Counted from the stretch's first letter, positions 8,046 to 16,498 are shown. The stretch: DNA of 64,000 nucleotides from Magnetospirillum sp. ME-1 (GCF_002105535.1 NZ_CP015848.1:62001-126000), one strand, 5' to 3'. Numbers and translations: made by a program. Notes: generated by a model from the letters alone, not told the origin.

Positions 8046-8378
8046 ATGGCTTATACCAGCAACGGCGCCACCATCGAGGCCGATGAAGAGGGCTACCTCA
8101 CCGACATCAACCAGTGGAACGAGGACTTGGCCGGCCAGATCGCCAAGGACGAGGGCATCACCATGAGCCCGGAGCACTGGGAAGTGGTCAACTTCCTGCG
8201 CGAGTACTACGCCGAATACCAGATCGCCCCGGCGGTGCGCGTGCTGACCAAGGCCATCGCCAAGAAGATGGGGCCCGACAAGGGCAACAACAAATACCTC
8301 TACGAGCTGTTCCCCTATGGCCCCGGCAAGCAGGCGTGCAAGATCGCCGGCCTGCCCAAGCCCACCGGCTGCGTGTAA
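8046..8378 (+). CDS. dsrC: DsrC sulfur carrier protein
   Basis: This is the physiological partner of DsrAB. It carries sulfur as persulfide and trisulfide on a flexible C-terminal arm, and the DsrMKJOP complex is thought to reoxidise or reduce it. The 110-residue protein has both functional cysteines, Cys98 (QACKIAG) and penultimate Cys109 (PTGCV), spaced 11 residues apart as in true DsrC rather than TusE-like proteins. A GAGGAGAGG site precedes the ATG. A long perfect-hairpin repeat immediately follows the gene. Confidence 0.97.
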   Translation: MAYTSNGATIEADEEGYLTDINQWNEDLAGQIAKDEGITMSPEHWEVVNFLREYYAEYQIAPAVRVLTKAIAKKMGPDKGNNKYLYELFPYGPGKQACKIAGLPKPTGCV

Positions 8379-8388
8379 CCCCCAGCCT

Positions 8389-8483
8389 GTCATCCTGAGG
8401 GAGCCCTGCGACCGAAGGATCTTTCACGCGACCGATGGCAATCGCCATCGGCTGAAAGATCCTTCGCTTCGCTCAGGATGACA
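8389..8483. repeat. Long inverted repeat, family B, between dsrC and dsrM
   Basis: The element runs from TGTCATCCTGAG to CTCAGGATGACA and has three nested complementary arms. The outer arm is 12 bp. The middle arm pairs GAAGGATCTTTC with GAAAGATCCTTC. The inner arm pairs CCGATGGC with GCCATCGG around a 4-base loop. It has the same outer arms as the elements at 16507 and 49789, so it is a dispersed family of MITE- or REP-like intergenic repeats. In RNA it would form one long stem just past the dsrC stop. Confidence 0.88.
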
Positions 8484-8518
8484 CCGAAGGGCGTTGGCTA
8501 CGGCTTAAGCGAGGCACC

Positions 8519-9241
8519 GTGACGATCTTTTTCGCCATTCTCTTCTGCGTCTCGACCCTGGTCCTGGTGGCCGGGCTGGCCATGAAGATCGCCCAATACG
8601 CCCGCACCCCGGCGCCCTTGAAGATTCCCACCACCCCGGCGCCCTTGACCAAGGGCGGCGTGGCGTTGCGCCTGGGGCGCGAGGCGGTGCTGTTCGAAAG
8701 CCTCTATCGCGCCAACCGGCTGCTGTGGCTGTTCGCCATTGTCTTCCACCTAGGGCTAGCCGTGGTGCTGATCCGCCACGGGCGCTATTTCCAGGCGGAA
8801 ATCGGGTTCCTGACCCAACTGGTCCAGCCCCTGGCCCAGCCGGCGGGTCTGGCCATGGTGGCGGGCCTTGGCCTGCTGCTGGTCCGGCGCTTCGTCTCGG
8901 AGCGGGTGCGCTACGTCACCCGGCCCTCGGACATCCTGATGCTGGTCCTGCTGCTGGGCATCGGCGTCACCGGCATGGCCATGAAATGCGTGGTCCACAC
9001 CGACATCGTCGCGGTGAAGGCCTTCTTCACCGGCCTGATGGGCTTCGAACTGCGGCCGCTGCCCAATGATCCGCTGCTGGGACTCCACCTCCTGCTGGTC
9101 TGCCTGCTGATGATCGTCTTCCCCTTCTCCAAGCTGCTGCACGCGCCGGGCCTGTTCTTCAGCCCGACCCGCAACCAGACCGACACGCCGCGCGAGGTGC
9201 GCCATCTGGCCCCCTGGGCCGCCCGGCTGGAGGAAAAGTGA
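8519..9241 (+). CDS. dsrM: DsrM, cytochrome b subunit of the DsrMKJOP complex
   Basis: This is a 240-residue inner-membrane haem b protein of the NarI type, linking quinone to DsrK. About five membrane helices are visible. The first is at residues 1-22, followed by a Pro-rich cytoplasmic loop, and histidines sit in helix contexts (VFHLGLAVVL, GLHLLLVCLL, KLLHAPG). It starts with GTG at 8519, with a GAGG site 5 bases upstream. The stop overlaps dsrK (TGATG). It lies 140 bp after dsrC across the family B hairpin. Confidence 0.94.
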   Translation: MTIFFAILFCVSTLVLVAGLAMKIAQYARTPAPLKIPTTPAPLTKGGVALRLGREAVLFESLYRANRLLWLFAIVFHLGLAVVLIRHGRYFQAEIGFLTQLVQPLAQPAGLAMVAGLGLLLVRRFVSERVRYVTRPSDILMLVLLLGIGVTGMAMKCVVHTDIVAVKAFFTGLMGFELRPLPNDPLLGLHLLLVCLLMIVFPFSKLLHAPGLFFSPTRNQTDTPREVRHLAPWAARLEEK

Positions 9242-10743
9242 TGGCCGCCGCCCCCTTCGACATTCCCGCCCTGGGCGATCCCGCCCGCCATCCGGTTCCG
9301 GCGATCAAGGCCGACGCCATGGCCGCCTCCAGGCCCTATGTGGCCGCCGAGGCGCACCAGCAGCCCCTGGGCTTTCCCGGCGAACTGACCGAGGGCTGGG
9401 AAAAGCGCGCCATCGACCACATGGGCGGGCTTCTGTCCAAGTACCGCAGCTTGCAGGTGTTCATGGACATCTGCGTCAAGTGCGGGGCCTGCACCGACAA
9501 GTGCCACTACTTCTTAGGGACCGCCGACCCCAAGAACATGCCGGTGGCCAGAGCCGACCTGTTCCGCAGCGTCTATCGCCGCTACTTCACCCCCGTCGGC
9601 AAGCTCGCCCCCGGCCTGGTCGGCGCGCGCGACATGAGCAAGGAGGTGCTGGACGAGTGGTACAGCTACTTCCACCAGTGCTCCCAGTGCCGCCGCTGCT
9701 CGGTGTTCTGCCCCTACGGCATCGACACCGCCGAGATTTCCATGGCGGCCCGCGACATCATGGATTCCATCGGCCAGGGCCAGAAGTACTGCAACGAGAT
9801 CATCGGCAAGGTCCACAAGATCGGCAACAACCTGGGCCTGCCCGCCCCCGCCCTGATCGACACGCTGGAAGGGCTGGAGGAAGACATCCTGGACGAGACC
9901 GGCGTGCCGGTCCGGCTGCCCATCGACGAGGCGGGGGCCGAGGTTCTGCTGGTCACGCCGTCCGCCGACTTCTTCGCCGAGCCGCACGTGCTGGGCCTGA
10001 TGGGCTACGCCAAGGTGTTTCATGCCGCCGGCGTATCGTGGACCCTGTCCACCAAGGCGTCGGAAGCCGGCAATTTCGGCATGTTCATCGGCAATTACGA
10101 GCAGATGAGGAAGATCTCCATGCGCATCCGCGAGGCGGCGCAGGAGCTGGGCGTCAAGCGCATCATCTTCGGCGAGTGCGGCCATGCCTGGCGCGTCGCC
10201 TATTCCTTCCTCAACACCCTGGCCGGACCGTGGGACTTCCTTGATCCCCGCTACCCCGTGCCCCAGCACATCCTGGAATTCACCTCCGACCTGATCGCGA
10301 GGAAGGGCATCAAGCTCGACAAGTCGGGCAATGACGGCATGGTGCTGACCGTCCACGATTCCTGCAACGTGGCCAGGGGCGCGCGCATGGGCGACCGTCC
10401 CGGCGGCCAGTTCACCATCCCGCGCGACGTGATCAAGGCGGCGGTGCCGAAATTCGTCGACATGCACCCCGACACCATCTGCGACAAGACCTATTGCTGC
10501 GGCGGCGGCGGCGGACTGCTCACCGACGAGCTGATCGAGCTGCGGGTCAAGGGGGCCAGCCCCCGCATGGAAGCGCTCAAAGACGTGGTGGACAAGGAAG
10601 GCGTCACCCACATGGCCGCCATGTGCGCCATCTGCAAGGCCCAGTTCACCAAGATCCTGCCCTATTACGACTTCGACCGGGAAATGGTGGTCAGCGTTCA
10701 CCAATTGGTGAGCAACGCCATCGTCCTCGGCGACAACGACTAA
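9241..10743 (+). CDS. dsrK: DsrK, HdrD-like iron-sulfur catalytic subunit
   Basis: This 500-residue protein is the cytoplasm-facing catalytic subunit of DsrMKJOP and is related to heterodisulfide reductase HdrD; its substrate is DsrC disulfide/trisulfide. Two classical [4Fe-4S] motifs are present: CVKCGACTDKCHYF around residue 78 and CSQCRRCSVFCPYG around residue 147. The C-terminal noncubane cluster motif follows as HDSCNVARG, CDKTYCCGGGGG, then CAICKAQF. The ATG at 9241 overlaps the dsrM stop by one base; an in-frame GTG lies one codon before it. Confidence 0.96.
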   Translation: MAAAPFDIPALGDPARHPVPAIKADAMAASRPYVAAEAHQQPLGFPGELTEGWEKRAIDHMGGLLSKYRSLQVFMDICVKCGACTDKCHYFLGTADPKNMPVARADLFRSVYRRYFTPVGKLAPGLVGARDMSKEVLDEWYSYFHQCSQCRRCSVFCPYGIDTAEISMAARDIMDSIGQGQKYCNEIIGKVHKIGNNLGLPAPALIDTLEGLEEDILDETGVPVRLPIDEAGAEVLLVTPSADFFAEPHVLGLMGYAKVFHAAGVSWTLSTKASEAGNFGMFIGNYEQMRKISMRIREAAQELGVKRIIFGECGHAWRVAYSFLNTLAGPWDFLDPRYPVPQHILEFTSDLIARKGIKLDKSGNDGMVLTVHDSCNVARGARMGDRPGGQFTIPRDVIKAAVPKFVDMHPDTICDKTYCCGGGGGLLTDELIELRVKGASPRMEALKDVVDKEGVTHMAAMCAICKAQFTKILPYYDFDREMVVSVHQLVSNAIVLGDND

Positions 10744-10764
10744 AAAATTTCGAGGGAGAGCCCA

Positions 10765-12714
10765 ATGGCCGCCAAAGCCGAGAGCACCACCGAGGGACGG
10801 AACTACCGCCGCTACAAGGACGGCGAGTCGAGCCCCAAACACTGGCAGGAGGAGATCTTCAAGGCCGGCTGGTCGCACAAATGCCCGACCTATGTGCTCC
10901 GCACGCCGCCCTGCTCGGGCTCGTGCCCCTCGGGCCACGACATCCGCGGCTGGCTGGACATCGTGCGCGGCGTGGAAAAGCCCCCGGCAGGCATGGCCTG
11001 GCAGGAATACGCCTTCCGCCGCATGACCGAGGCCAACCCCTTCCCCGCCATCATGGGCCGCGTCTGCCCGGCCCCGTGCGAAAGCGGCTGCAACCGCAAC
11101 ATGGTCGAGGAACACGTCGGCATCAATTCGGTGGAGCACCATATCGGCGACTGGGCCATCGCCAACAAGCTGGCCTTCCCCAAGCCCGAGCATGAGACCG
11201 GCAAACATGTCGCCGTGGTGGGCGGCGGCCCGGCCGGTCTGTCGGCGGCCTATCACCTGCGGCGGGCGGGTCACGCCGTCACCGTGTTCGAGGAGAAGGC
11301 CGAGCTGGGCGGCTATGTCCGCTACGGCATTCCCGGCTACCGCACGCCGCGCGAGGTGCTGGATTCCGAGATCAACCGTATCCTCGATATGGGCATCACG
11401 GTGCGCACCAAGTGCCGCATCGGCACCGACATCACCGTGTCGGAACTGGAAGACAAGTTCGATGCCATCTTCTGGGGCATCGGCACCCATGCCGGGCGCG
11501 GCCTGCCCATTCCCGGCTGGAAGGACACCGTCAACTGCGTGTCGGGCGTCGCCTTCCTCAAAGCCTTCAACGAAGGCCGGCTGCAGCACGTTCCCGGGCG
11601 CATCATCGTGGTCGGCGGCGGCGACACCTCCATCGACGTGGCCTCGGTGGCGCGCCGCCTGGGGCATATCGACAAGGTCTCCGAGCAGGACCGCGCCGAC
11701 AACGTCATCTTAGGCCACGTGGCCCACGATGTGGCGGCCACGGCGCGGCGCGAAGGCGCAAACGTGACGCTGACCTCGCTGTTCCCGGTGGAGAAGATGT
11801 TCGCCGCCCAACGGGAAATCGACGACGCCAAGCGCGAGGGCGTCGATATCCGGGGCGGCATCATGCCGCTGGAGGTGATCAAGGGTTCGGACGGCCGCGC
11901 CGTCGGCCTCAGGCTCTGCCAATGCACCATGGAGGGCATGACGCCGAAGCCCATCGAGGGCACCGAGTTCACCCTGGACGCCGATCTGGTGGTGGCCGCC
12001 ATCGGCCAGGCGGGCGATCTGGCCGACCTGCCGGAGATGGACAACGGCAAGGGCTTCATCAACGCCGACAAGGCCTATCGCGTGCCGGGCAAGCCCAAGC
12101 ACTTCGTGGGCGGCGACGTGGTCAAGCCGCACCTGCTGACCACCGCCATCGGCCATGGCCGGGTGGCCTCGGCCGGCATCGGCGAGTTCCTGGACAAGGG
12201 CGACGTGGCCAAACGGCCCAAGGTGGATGTGCATCACTTCGACCTGCTGGCCAAGCTGCACGAAAGCAACCTGGACCCGGCGCCCTACCAGCCCGGCCCG
12301 GTGCGCGGCACCTTTGAGGCCAAGTTCGCCGTGCACAATTTCGAGAACCGGGCGGCGGCCGAGATCATCCCCCACGACGACCTGTTCCTGGGCCACTTCA
12401 CCCGCACGGCGCGCCATCACCGCCACGAGGTGCATATCGACGCCGACAAGGTGATCGGCAATTTCGACGAGCGCCTGCTGACGCTCACCGATGCCGAGGT
12501 GGTGGACGAGGCCAAGCGCTGCATGTCCTGCGGCCTGTGCTTCGAATGCGACAATTGCGTGGTGTTCTGCCCCCAGACGGCGGTCAGCCGGGTGCCCAAG
12601 GCCCAGCGCACCACCGGGCGCTACGTGGAGACCGACTACGCCAAGTGCATCGGCTGCCACATCTGCAAGGACGTCTGCCCCACCGGCTACATCCAGATGG
12701 GGCTGGGGGAATAG
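10765..12714 (+). CDS. dsrL: DsrL, NAD(P)H-dependent iron-sulfur flavoprotein
   Basis: This is the GltD-like oxidoreductase that interacts with DsrAB and exchanges electrons with NAD(P)+ in sulfur oxidisers. It has 649 residues. The N-terminal region holds four cysteines (KCPTYVLRTPPCSGSC). The FAD fold is at VAVVGGGPAGLSAAYHL, near residue 150, and the NAD(P) fold at IIVVGGGDTSIDVAS, near 280. A C-terminal two-cluster ferredoxin domain has CMSCGLCFECDNCVVFCP and CIGCHICKDVCPTGY. A GAGGGAGAG site lies before the ATG. Its presence supports the oxidative direction. Confidence 0.95.
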   Translation: MAAKAESTTEGRNYRRYKDGESSPKHWQEEIFKAGWSHKCPTYVLRTPPCSGSCPSGHDIRGWLDIVRGVEKPPAGMAWQEYAFRRMTEANPFPAIMGRVCPAPCESGCNRNMVEEHVGINSVEHHIGDWAIANKLAFPKPEHETGKHVAVVGGGPAGLSAAYHLRRAGHAVTVFEEKAELGGYVRYGIPGYRTPREVLDSEINRILDMGITVRTKCRIGTDITVSELEDKFDAIFWGIGTHAGRGLPIPGWKDTVNCVSGVAFLKAFNEGRLQHVPGRIIVVGGGDTSIDVASVARRLGHIDKVSEQDRADNVILGHVAHDVAATARREGANVTLTSLFPVEKMFAAQREIDDAKREGVDIRGGIMPLEVIKGSDGRAVGLRLCQCTMEGMTPKPIEGTEFTLDADLVVAAIGQAGDLADLPEMDNGKGFINADKAYRVPGKPKHFVGGDVVKPHLLTTAIGHGRVASAGIGEFLDKGDVAKRPKVDVHHFDLLAKLHESNLDPAPYQPGPVRGTFEAKFAVHNFENRAAAEIIPHDDLFLGHFTRTARHHRHEVHIDADKVIGNFDERLLTLTDAEVVDEAKRCMSCGLCFECDNCVVFCPQTAVSRVPKAQRTTGRYVETDYAKCIGCHICKDVCPTGYIQMGLGE

Positions 12715-12716
12715 GG

Positions 12717-13184
12717 ATGAGCCGGAGTATTGCCACCCCGCCCCCGCCCCCTCCCCATCAAGGGGAGGGGAGAAACGTGCCAAGCCCCTCCCCCCGGCGG
12801 GGAGGGGTTGGGGTGGGGGGCCGCCTGCTCGTCCTGTTCCTCCTCCTGTTCACCCTTCCCGCCTTCGCCGCCGACCTGCCCCACTGGCCCAAGGCCAAGG
12901 GCGAGGCCTGCATCGCTTCCAACGAGGTGATGCGGCGCGATCACCCGGACATGCTGAAGCATCAGCGCGACGACACAATGCGGCTCGGCATCCGGGGCGC
13001 CAAGGCGTCGCTGAAGGCCTGCGTCGAGTGCCACGCCGCCACCGATTCGGCGGGCAAAATGGTGCCGGTCAGCGATCCCGGCCAATTCTGCCAGTCCTGC
13101 CATGCTTACGTGGCGGTCAGGCCCGATTGCTTCGAATGCCACGCCACCACGCCCAAATCCCCGGTCAGGGAGGCGTCGCGATGA
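12717..13184 (+). CDS. dsrJ: DsrJ, periplasmic triheme cytochrome c (start overlaps a repeat)
   Basis: This is the periplasmic triheme subunit of DsrMKJOP. Three CxxCH motifs (CVECH, CQSCH, CFECH) bind haems, and an upstream GEACIAS Cys is placed like the unusual Cys haem ligand of DsrJ. The 5' end is odd. The ATG at 12717 puts 32 repeat-encoded residues, rich in Pro and Gly, ahead of the hydrophobic signal sequence. Two in-frame GTG codons inside the repeat, at 12777 and 12813, have strong purine-rich sites. GTG 12813, with GGAGG at 12801-12805, yields the ideal signal peptide MGGRLLVLFLLLFTLPAFAA and a 123-residue precursor. I report the longest form but think 12813 is the more likely start. 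It overlaps dsrO by 4 bp. Confidence 0.9.
   Translation: MSRSIATPPPPPPHQGEGRNVPSPSPRRGGVGVGGRLLVLFLLLFTLPAFAADLPHWPKAKGEACIASNEVMRRDHPDMLKHQRDDTMRLGIRGAKASLKACVECHAATDSAGKMVPVSDPGQFCQSCHAYVAVRPDCFECHATTPKSPVREASR
12733..12820. repeat. GC-rich palindromic repeat, family A, copy 2 (inside the dsrJ 5' end)
   Basis: This is nearly the reverse complement of the element at 7579-7670: a G-rich arm ending GGGGTTGGGGTGGGGGG pairs with the opening CCACCCCGCCCCCGCC, and there are two inner hairpins (CCCCTCCCCATCAAGGGGAGGGG and CCCCTCCCCCCGGCGGGGAGGGG, each written here as its arms). The reading frame stays open through it. It lies directly before the hydrophobic core of the DsrJ signal peptide. Confidence 0.85.
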
Positions 13185-13882
13185 CCGAGCTGTCCCGCCG
13201 TCAGGTGATCCTCGCCTCGGGCGCGGTGCTGATTGCCGCCCCCGTTCAGGCACGCGCCCCCGGCGAGCCGGCTTCGGCGCGGAGCCGCTGGGGTCTGCTG
13301 ATCGACACCGGTAAATGCAGCGCCGAATGCAATGTCTGCGTCGAGACCTGCAAGGCCGAGATGGGCCTTTCCGGCCACGACCGGCCGCTCACCGACGCCC
13401 AGTACCTGCGCAAGGTCAACGTGCGCGATCCCGCCACCGGGGCGGCCCATTCGGTGCCGGTGATGTGCCAGCACTGCGCCAAGCCGGCTTGCGTCGACGT
13501 CTGCCCCACCGGCGCCTCCATGAAACGGGCCGACGGCATCGTGCTGGTGGACCGCCACATCTGCATCGGCTGCCGCTACTGCATGATGGCCTGCCCCTAC
13601 AAGGCCCGCTCCTTCGCCCACGAGGACCAGACGGGGCAGCAGCCATACCTTCCGCGCGGCAAGGGCACGGTGGAGGGCTGCACGCTGTGCGTCCACCGCA
13701 TCGATGAGGGACGCCCGCCGGCCTGCGTCGAAGCCTGTGCGGCAAAGGCCAGGGGCGCCATGCTGTTCGGCGATCTCAACGATCCGAAATCGGACATCGC
13801 GCAACGGGTGGCGCGCGAGGCCACCAGCCGCATCCGCGCCGATCTGGGGCTGGAGCCCGCCATCCGCTACCAGGGGATCTGA
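13181..13882 (+). CDS. dsrO: DsrO, periplasmic iron-sulfur protein
   Basis: This 233-residue ferredoxin-like subunit sits on the periplasmic side of DsrMKJOP and relays electrons between DsrJ and DsrP. The N-terminus SRRQVILASGAVLIAA is a twin-arginine-type signal, consistent with export of a folded Fe-S protein. Cluster motifs run CSAECNVCVETC (about 46-57), CQHCAKPACVDVCP (about 95-108), CIGCRYCMMACP (about 126-137) and CTLCVHR...CVEAC, enough for four [4Fe-4S] clusters. ATGA overlap with dsrJ; 3 bp before dsrP. Confidence 0.95.
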   Translation: MTELSRRQVILASGAVLIAAPVQARAPGEPASARSRWGLLIDTGKCSAECNVCVETCKAEMGLSGHDRPLTDAQYLRKVNVRDPATGAAHSVPVMCQHCAKPACVDVCPTGASMKRADGIVLVDRHICIGCRYCMMACPYKARSFAHEDQTGQQPYLPRGKGTVEGCTLCVHRIDEGRPPACVEACAAKARGAMLFGDLNDPKSDIAQRVAREATSRIRADLGLEPAIRYQGI

Positions 13883-13885
13883 GCC

Positions 13886-15100
13886 ATGAGCAGCAGCAAC
13901 GCCGCCTACACCCAGGTGCGCCCCTATACGCGGGGCTGGCTGGCCCTGATGGCCGGTTTCGGCGCGGTGATCATTGTGGCGCTGGGCGCCGTCTGGCACA
14001 TGGAGCACCAGGGCCACTGGGTCACCGGCATGACCAACCAGGTGGTGTGGGGCATGCCCCACGTCTTCGCCGTGTTCCTGATCGTCGCGGCGTCCGGCGC
14101 GCTCAACGTCGCCTCCATGGGCTCGGTGTTCGGGCGCGAGGACTACCAGAAGCTGGGCCGTCTGTCGGCCCTGCTGGCGGTGGCGCTGCTGGCCGGGGGA
14201 CTGGCCGTTCTGGTCCTCGATCTCGGGCGGCCCGACCGTCTGGCGGTCGCCATGACCCACTTCAATTTCAAGTCCATCTTCGCCTGGAACGTCATCCTCT
14301 ATTCCGGCTTCATGGCGGTGGTGGGCGTCTATCTGTGGACCATGATGGACTGGCGGGCCGGGCGCTTCTACAAGCCCGCCGCCCTGGTCGCCTTCGGCTG
14401 GCGGCTGGTCCTGACCACCGGCACCGGCTGCATCTTCGGCTTCCTGGCGGCGCGGGAAGCCTATGGCGCGGCGGTGATGGCGCCGCTGTTCATCGCCATG
14501 TCCTTCGCCTACGGCCTGGCGGTGTTCATCCTGGTCCTGTCGGTGTCGTTCAAGATGACCCGGCGCCCGCTGGGCGGCGATCTGTCCGCCCGGCTGCTGC
14601 GCCTCCTGGGCCTGTTCGTCGCCGCCAATCTCTATTTCACCGCGCTGCTTCACGTCACCCAACTGTATTTCGCCGGGCGCGGCGGGGTGGAGGCCTTCAT
14701 CCTGTGGAACGGCGGCATCCACACCACCCTGTTCTGGGTGGGTCAGGTGGGCCTGGGCGGCATCCTGCCCCTGGTCATCGCCTATGGCGGCTGCGGCCAT
14801 GCGGTGCGCAAGCGGGCCATGATGGCCTCGATCCTGGTGGTGCTGGGCGGGCTGGCCCAGGTCTGGGTGATCGTTATCGGCGGTCAGGCCTGGCCGCTGG
14901 ACCTGTTCCCCGGCATGGAGGTCTCGTCCACCTTCGCCGATGGCCATGTCCACGCCTATGCCCCCAGCGCCTGGGAGGTGATGCTGGGCCTGGGCGGCGT
15001 GGCCGTCGCGCTGGTCATCGCCACCATCGGCATGACGGCTCTCGGCCTGCTGCCGTCCGGGCTGGAGACCGCAACCGAATCGCGCGGATGCAACAACTAA
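13886..15100 (+). CDS. dsrP: DsrP, NrfD-type integral membrane quinone-interacting subunit
   Basis: This 404-residue polytopic membrane protein of the NrfD/PsrC family transfers electrons between the periplasmic DsrO and the quinone pool. Around ten hydrophobic helices are visible, starting with GWLALMAGFGAVIIVALGAV and ending with MLGLGGVAVALVIATIGMTA. The acidic/His residues typical of the family lie near helix ends (HFNFKSIFAWNV). It is the last dsr gene, and the next 126 bp are distinctly AT-rich. dsrN, dsrR and dsrS do not follow it here. Confidence 0.94.
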   Translation: MSSSNAAYTQVRPYTRGWLALMAGFGAVIIVALGAVWHMEHQGHWVTGMTNQVVWGMPHVFAVFLIVAASGALNVASMGSVFGREDYQKLGRLSALLAVALLAGGLAVLVLDLGRPDRLAVAMTHFNFKSIFAWNVILYSGFMAVVGVYLWTMMDWRAGRFYKPAALVAFGWRLVLTTGTGCIFGFLAAREAYGAAVMAPLFIAMSFAYGLAVFILVLSVSFKMTRRPLGGDLSARLLRLLGLFVAANLYFTALLHVTQLYFAGRGGVEAFILWNGGIHTTLFWVGQVGLGGILPLVIAYGGCGHAVRKRAMMASILVVLGGLAQVWVIVIGGQAWPLDLFPGMEVSSTFADGHVHAYAPSAWEVMLGLGGVAVALVIATIGMTALGLLPSGLETATESRGCNN

Positions 15101-15132
15101 ACATATATGACGGGTTACAGACTGAAGTATGG

Positions 15133-15146
15133 AATTGTTAACAATT
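15133..15146. promoter_or_regulatory. Perfect 14-bp palindrome AATTGTTAACAATT
   Basis: A perfect inverted repeat without spacer lies in the AT-rich gap after dsrP, 81 bases before the next gene's start. In DNA this GC-rich such a perfect AT-rich palindrome is unlikely to be chance, and it has the size of a dimeric regulator site. The regulator is not identifiable from the window. Confidence 0.5.
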
Positions 15147-15226
15147 TGTTGATGTTTGCGTCGATCCATGACCATTCTGACCGTAGGGTTATGGGCACAT
15201 AGTCATCACTTCCCGGGGGGGAGAGT

Positions 15227-16498
15227 GTGAGCGCAAGCATCAAAGCCCGTAAAGGGCAGGAGCCGCAGAAGGACGACGGGCTGGAAATCGTGCGCGACAC
15301 CTTGCGCACCCAGGTCGCCGATATTCTTCGCGTCAATATCGGTCAGTTGTCCACGGTCCCGCCGCACGAGGTCTACGACCACATCCTGAACACGCCCGGC
15401 CTGCTGCACGAATGCTTCCAGGTGTTCCGCAGCCAGCCTGACCTGTTCCGCAAGATCGTGCTGCGCAAGGACAAGCGTCCGGCCACCGCCGGCGACGAGG
15501 AACTGTGGTGCGGCCGCACCCTGGACCACGTGGTGGCGCTGGTGGTGCGGGCTTCGGCCAAGCGCTACTTCCGCGAGGCCATGCCGGCCCCCGAGGCGCC
15601 GCCCATCGTGGTGCAGGCCCCGTCCCTGCTGCACAAGACCGCCATCAAGCTGGGCATCAAGAAGCCCGTTCACCGTGCCCCCATCGCCACGCCCAAGGGG
15701 CCGGGCGACAAGCTGTACGAGGTCTTCCGCGACAACCTGCGCTATGAGTGGCAGGCCCAGTTGATCCCCAGCTATTCGACGCTCCATCCCAGCACGGTGC
15801 GCGTCCTGGGGCCGCGCATCCTGAAGCTGCGCGAATCGGCGCAGATCGACATCCTGGCGGCCGAGGGGCTGGGGCCCGACGGGCGCCTGCCGCTGCTGCT
15901 GGAAGACGCGCGCCGCCTGCGCGCCGTGGACGGCAGCATCGATTCCAACGCCCTGATGGAGGCCTTCACCAAGCAGGGCCTGGACGCCGTGTTCCCCGAC
16001 ATGGACGAGGTGGCGCTGCGCAAGGCGGTGTCGCAGATCGCCGTCATGGAGAACAAGGCGGTGGACATGATCTTCCCCGCCATGGAATACGCCCTGAAGC
16101 CGGTGACGGTGTTCCTGTTCACCGCCTATAGCCGGCTGGACCTCAAGGGCTTCCGCCAGGCCTTCGGCCCCCACTGCGCCCTGTGGGCGGTCCAGAAACT
16201 GGCCAAGCATCTGGAAACCCAGCGTCCCTGGCCGCGCTCCATGCCCGGCATGAAGTCGGCCACCCTGGCGGCCCTGGCCTATGCCATCGACCTGGACAGC
16301 GGCATGCCGGCCAGCGCGCCGATCCGCCCCGCGCCGCAAGCGGTGAGCGGCGTGCCCAGCAACGCCGCCGTTCCCTCCATGGCCTCGGCCCCGCCGCCCC
16401 TTCCGCCCTCGCTGAAGAAGCCGGCGCCCAAGTCCAACGCCGATCTGGACCGTGCGTCCAGGCGGGCCAAGCCGCTGTCCTCGGCCGGGGCGAGGTAA
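15227..16498 (+). CDS. Unrecognised cytoplasmic protein, 423 aa
   Basis: This protein starts with GTG after a GGGGGGGAGAG site. There is no signal peptide or membrane helix. Residues 20-330 look predominantly helical, with a few tryptophans and two cysteines (LWCGRTLDHVVALVV; GPHCALWAV). Residues about 350-423 are a low-complexity Pro/Ala/Ser-rich, basic tail. A shorter Pro-rich linker (PEAPPIVVQAPS) separates an N-terminal helical domain from the rest. I know no family match. It is separated from the dsr operon by an AT-rich palindrome and from the SulP gene by a repeat, so it is probably its own transcription unit. Confidence 0.85.
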   Translation: MSASIKARKGQEPQKDDGLEIVRDTLRTQVADILRVNIGQLSTVPPHEVYDHILNTPGLLHECFQVFRSQPDLFRKIVLRKDKRPATAGDEELWCGRTLDHVVALVVRASAKRYFREAMPAPEAPPIVVQAPSLLHKTAIKLGIKKPVHRAPIATPKGPGDKLYEVFRDNLRYEWQAQLIPSYSTLHPSTVRVLGPRILKLRESAQIDILAAEGLGPDGRLPLLLEDARRLRAVDGSIDSNALMEAFTKQGLDAVFPDMDEVALRKAVSQIAVMENKAVDMIFPAMEYALKPVTVFLFTAYSRLDLKGFRQAFGPHCALWAVQKLAKHLETQRPWPRSMPGMKSATLAALAYAIDLDSGMPASAPIRPAPQAVSGVPSNAAVPSMASAPPPLPPSLKKPAPKSNADLDRASRRAKPLSSAGAR

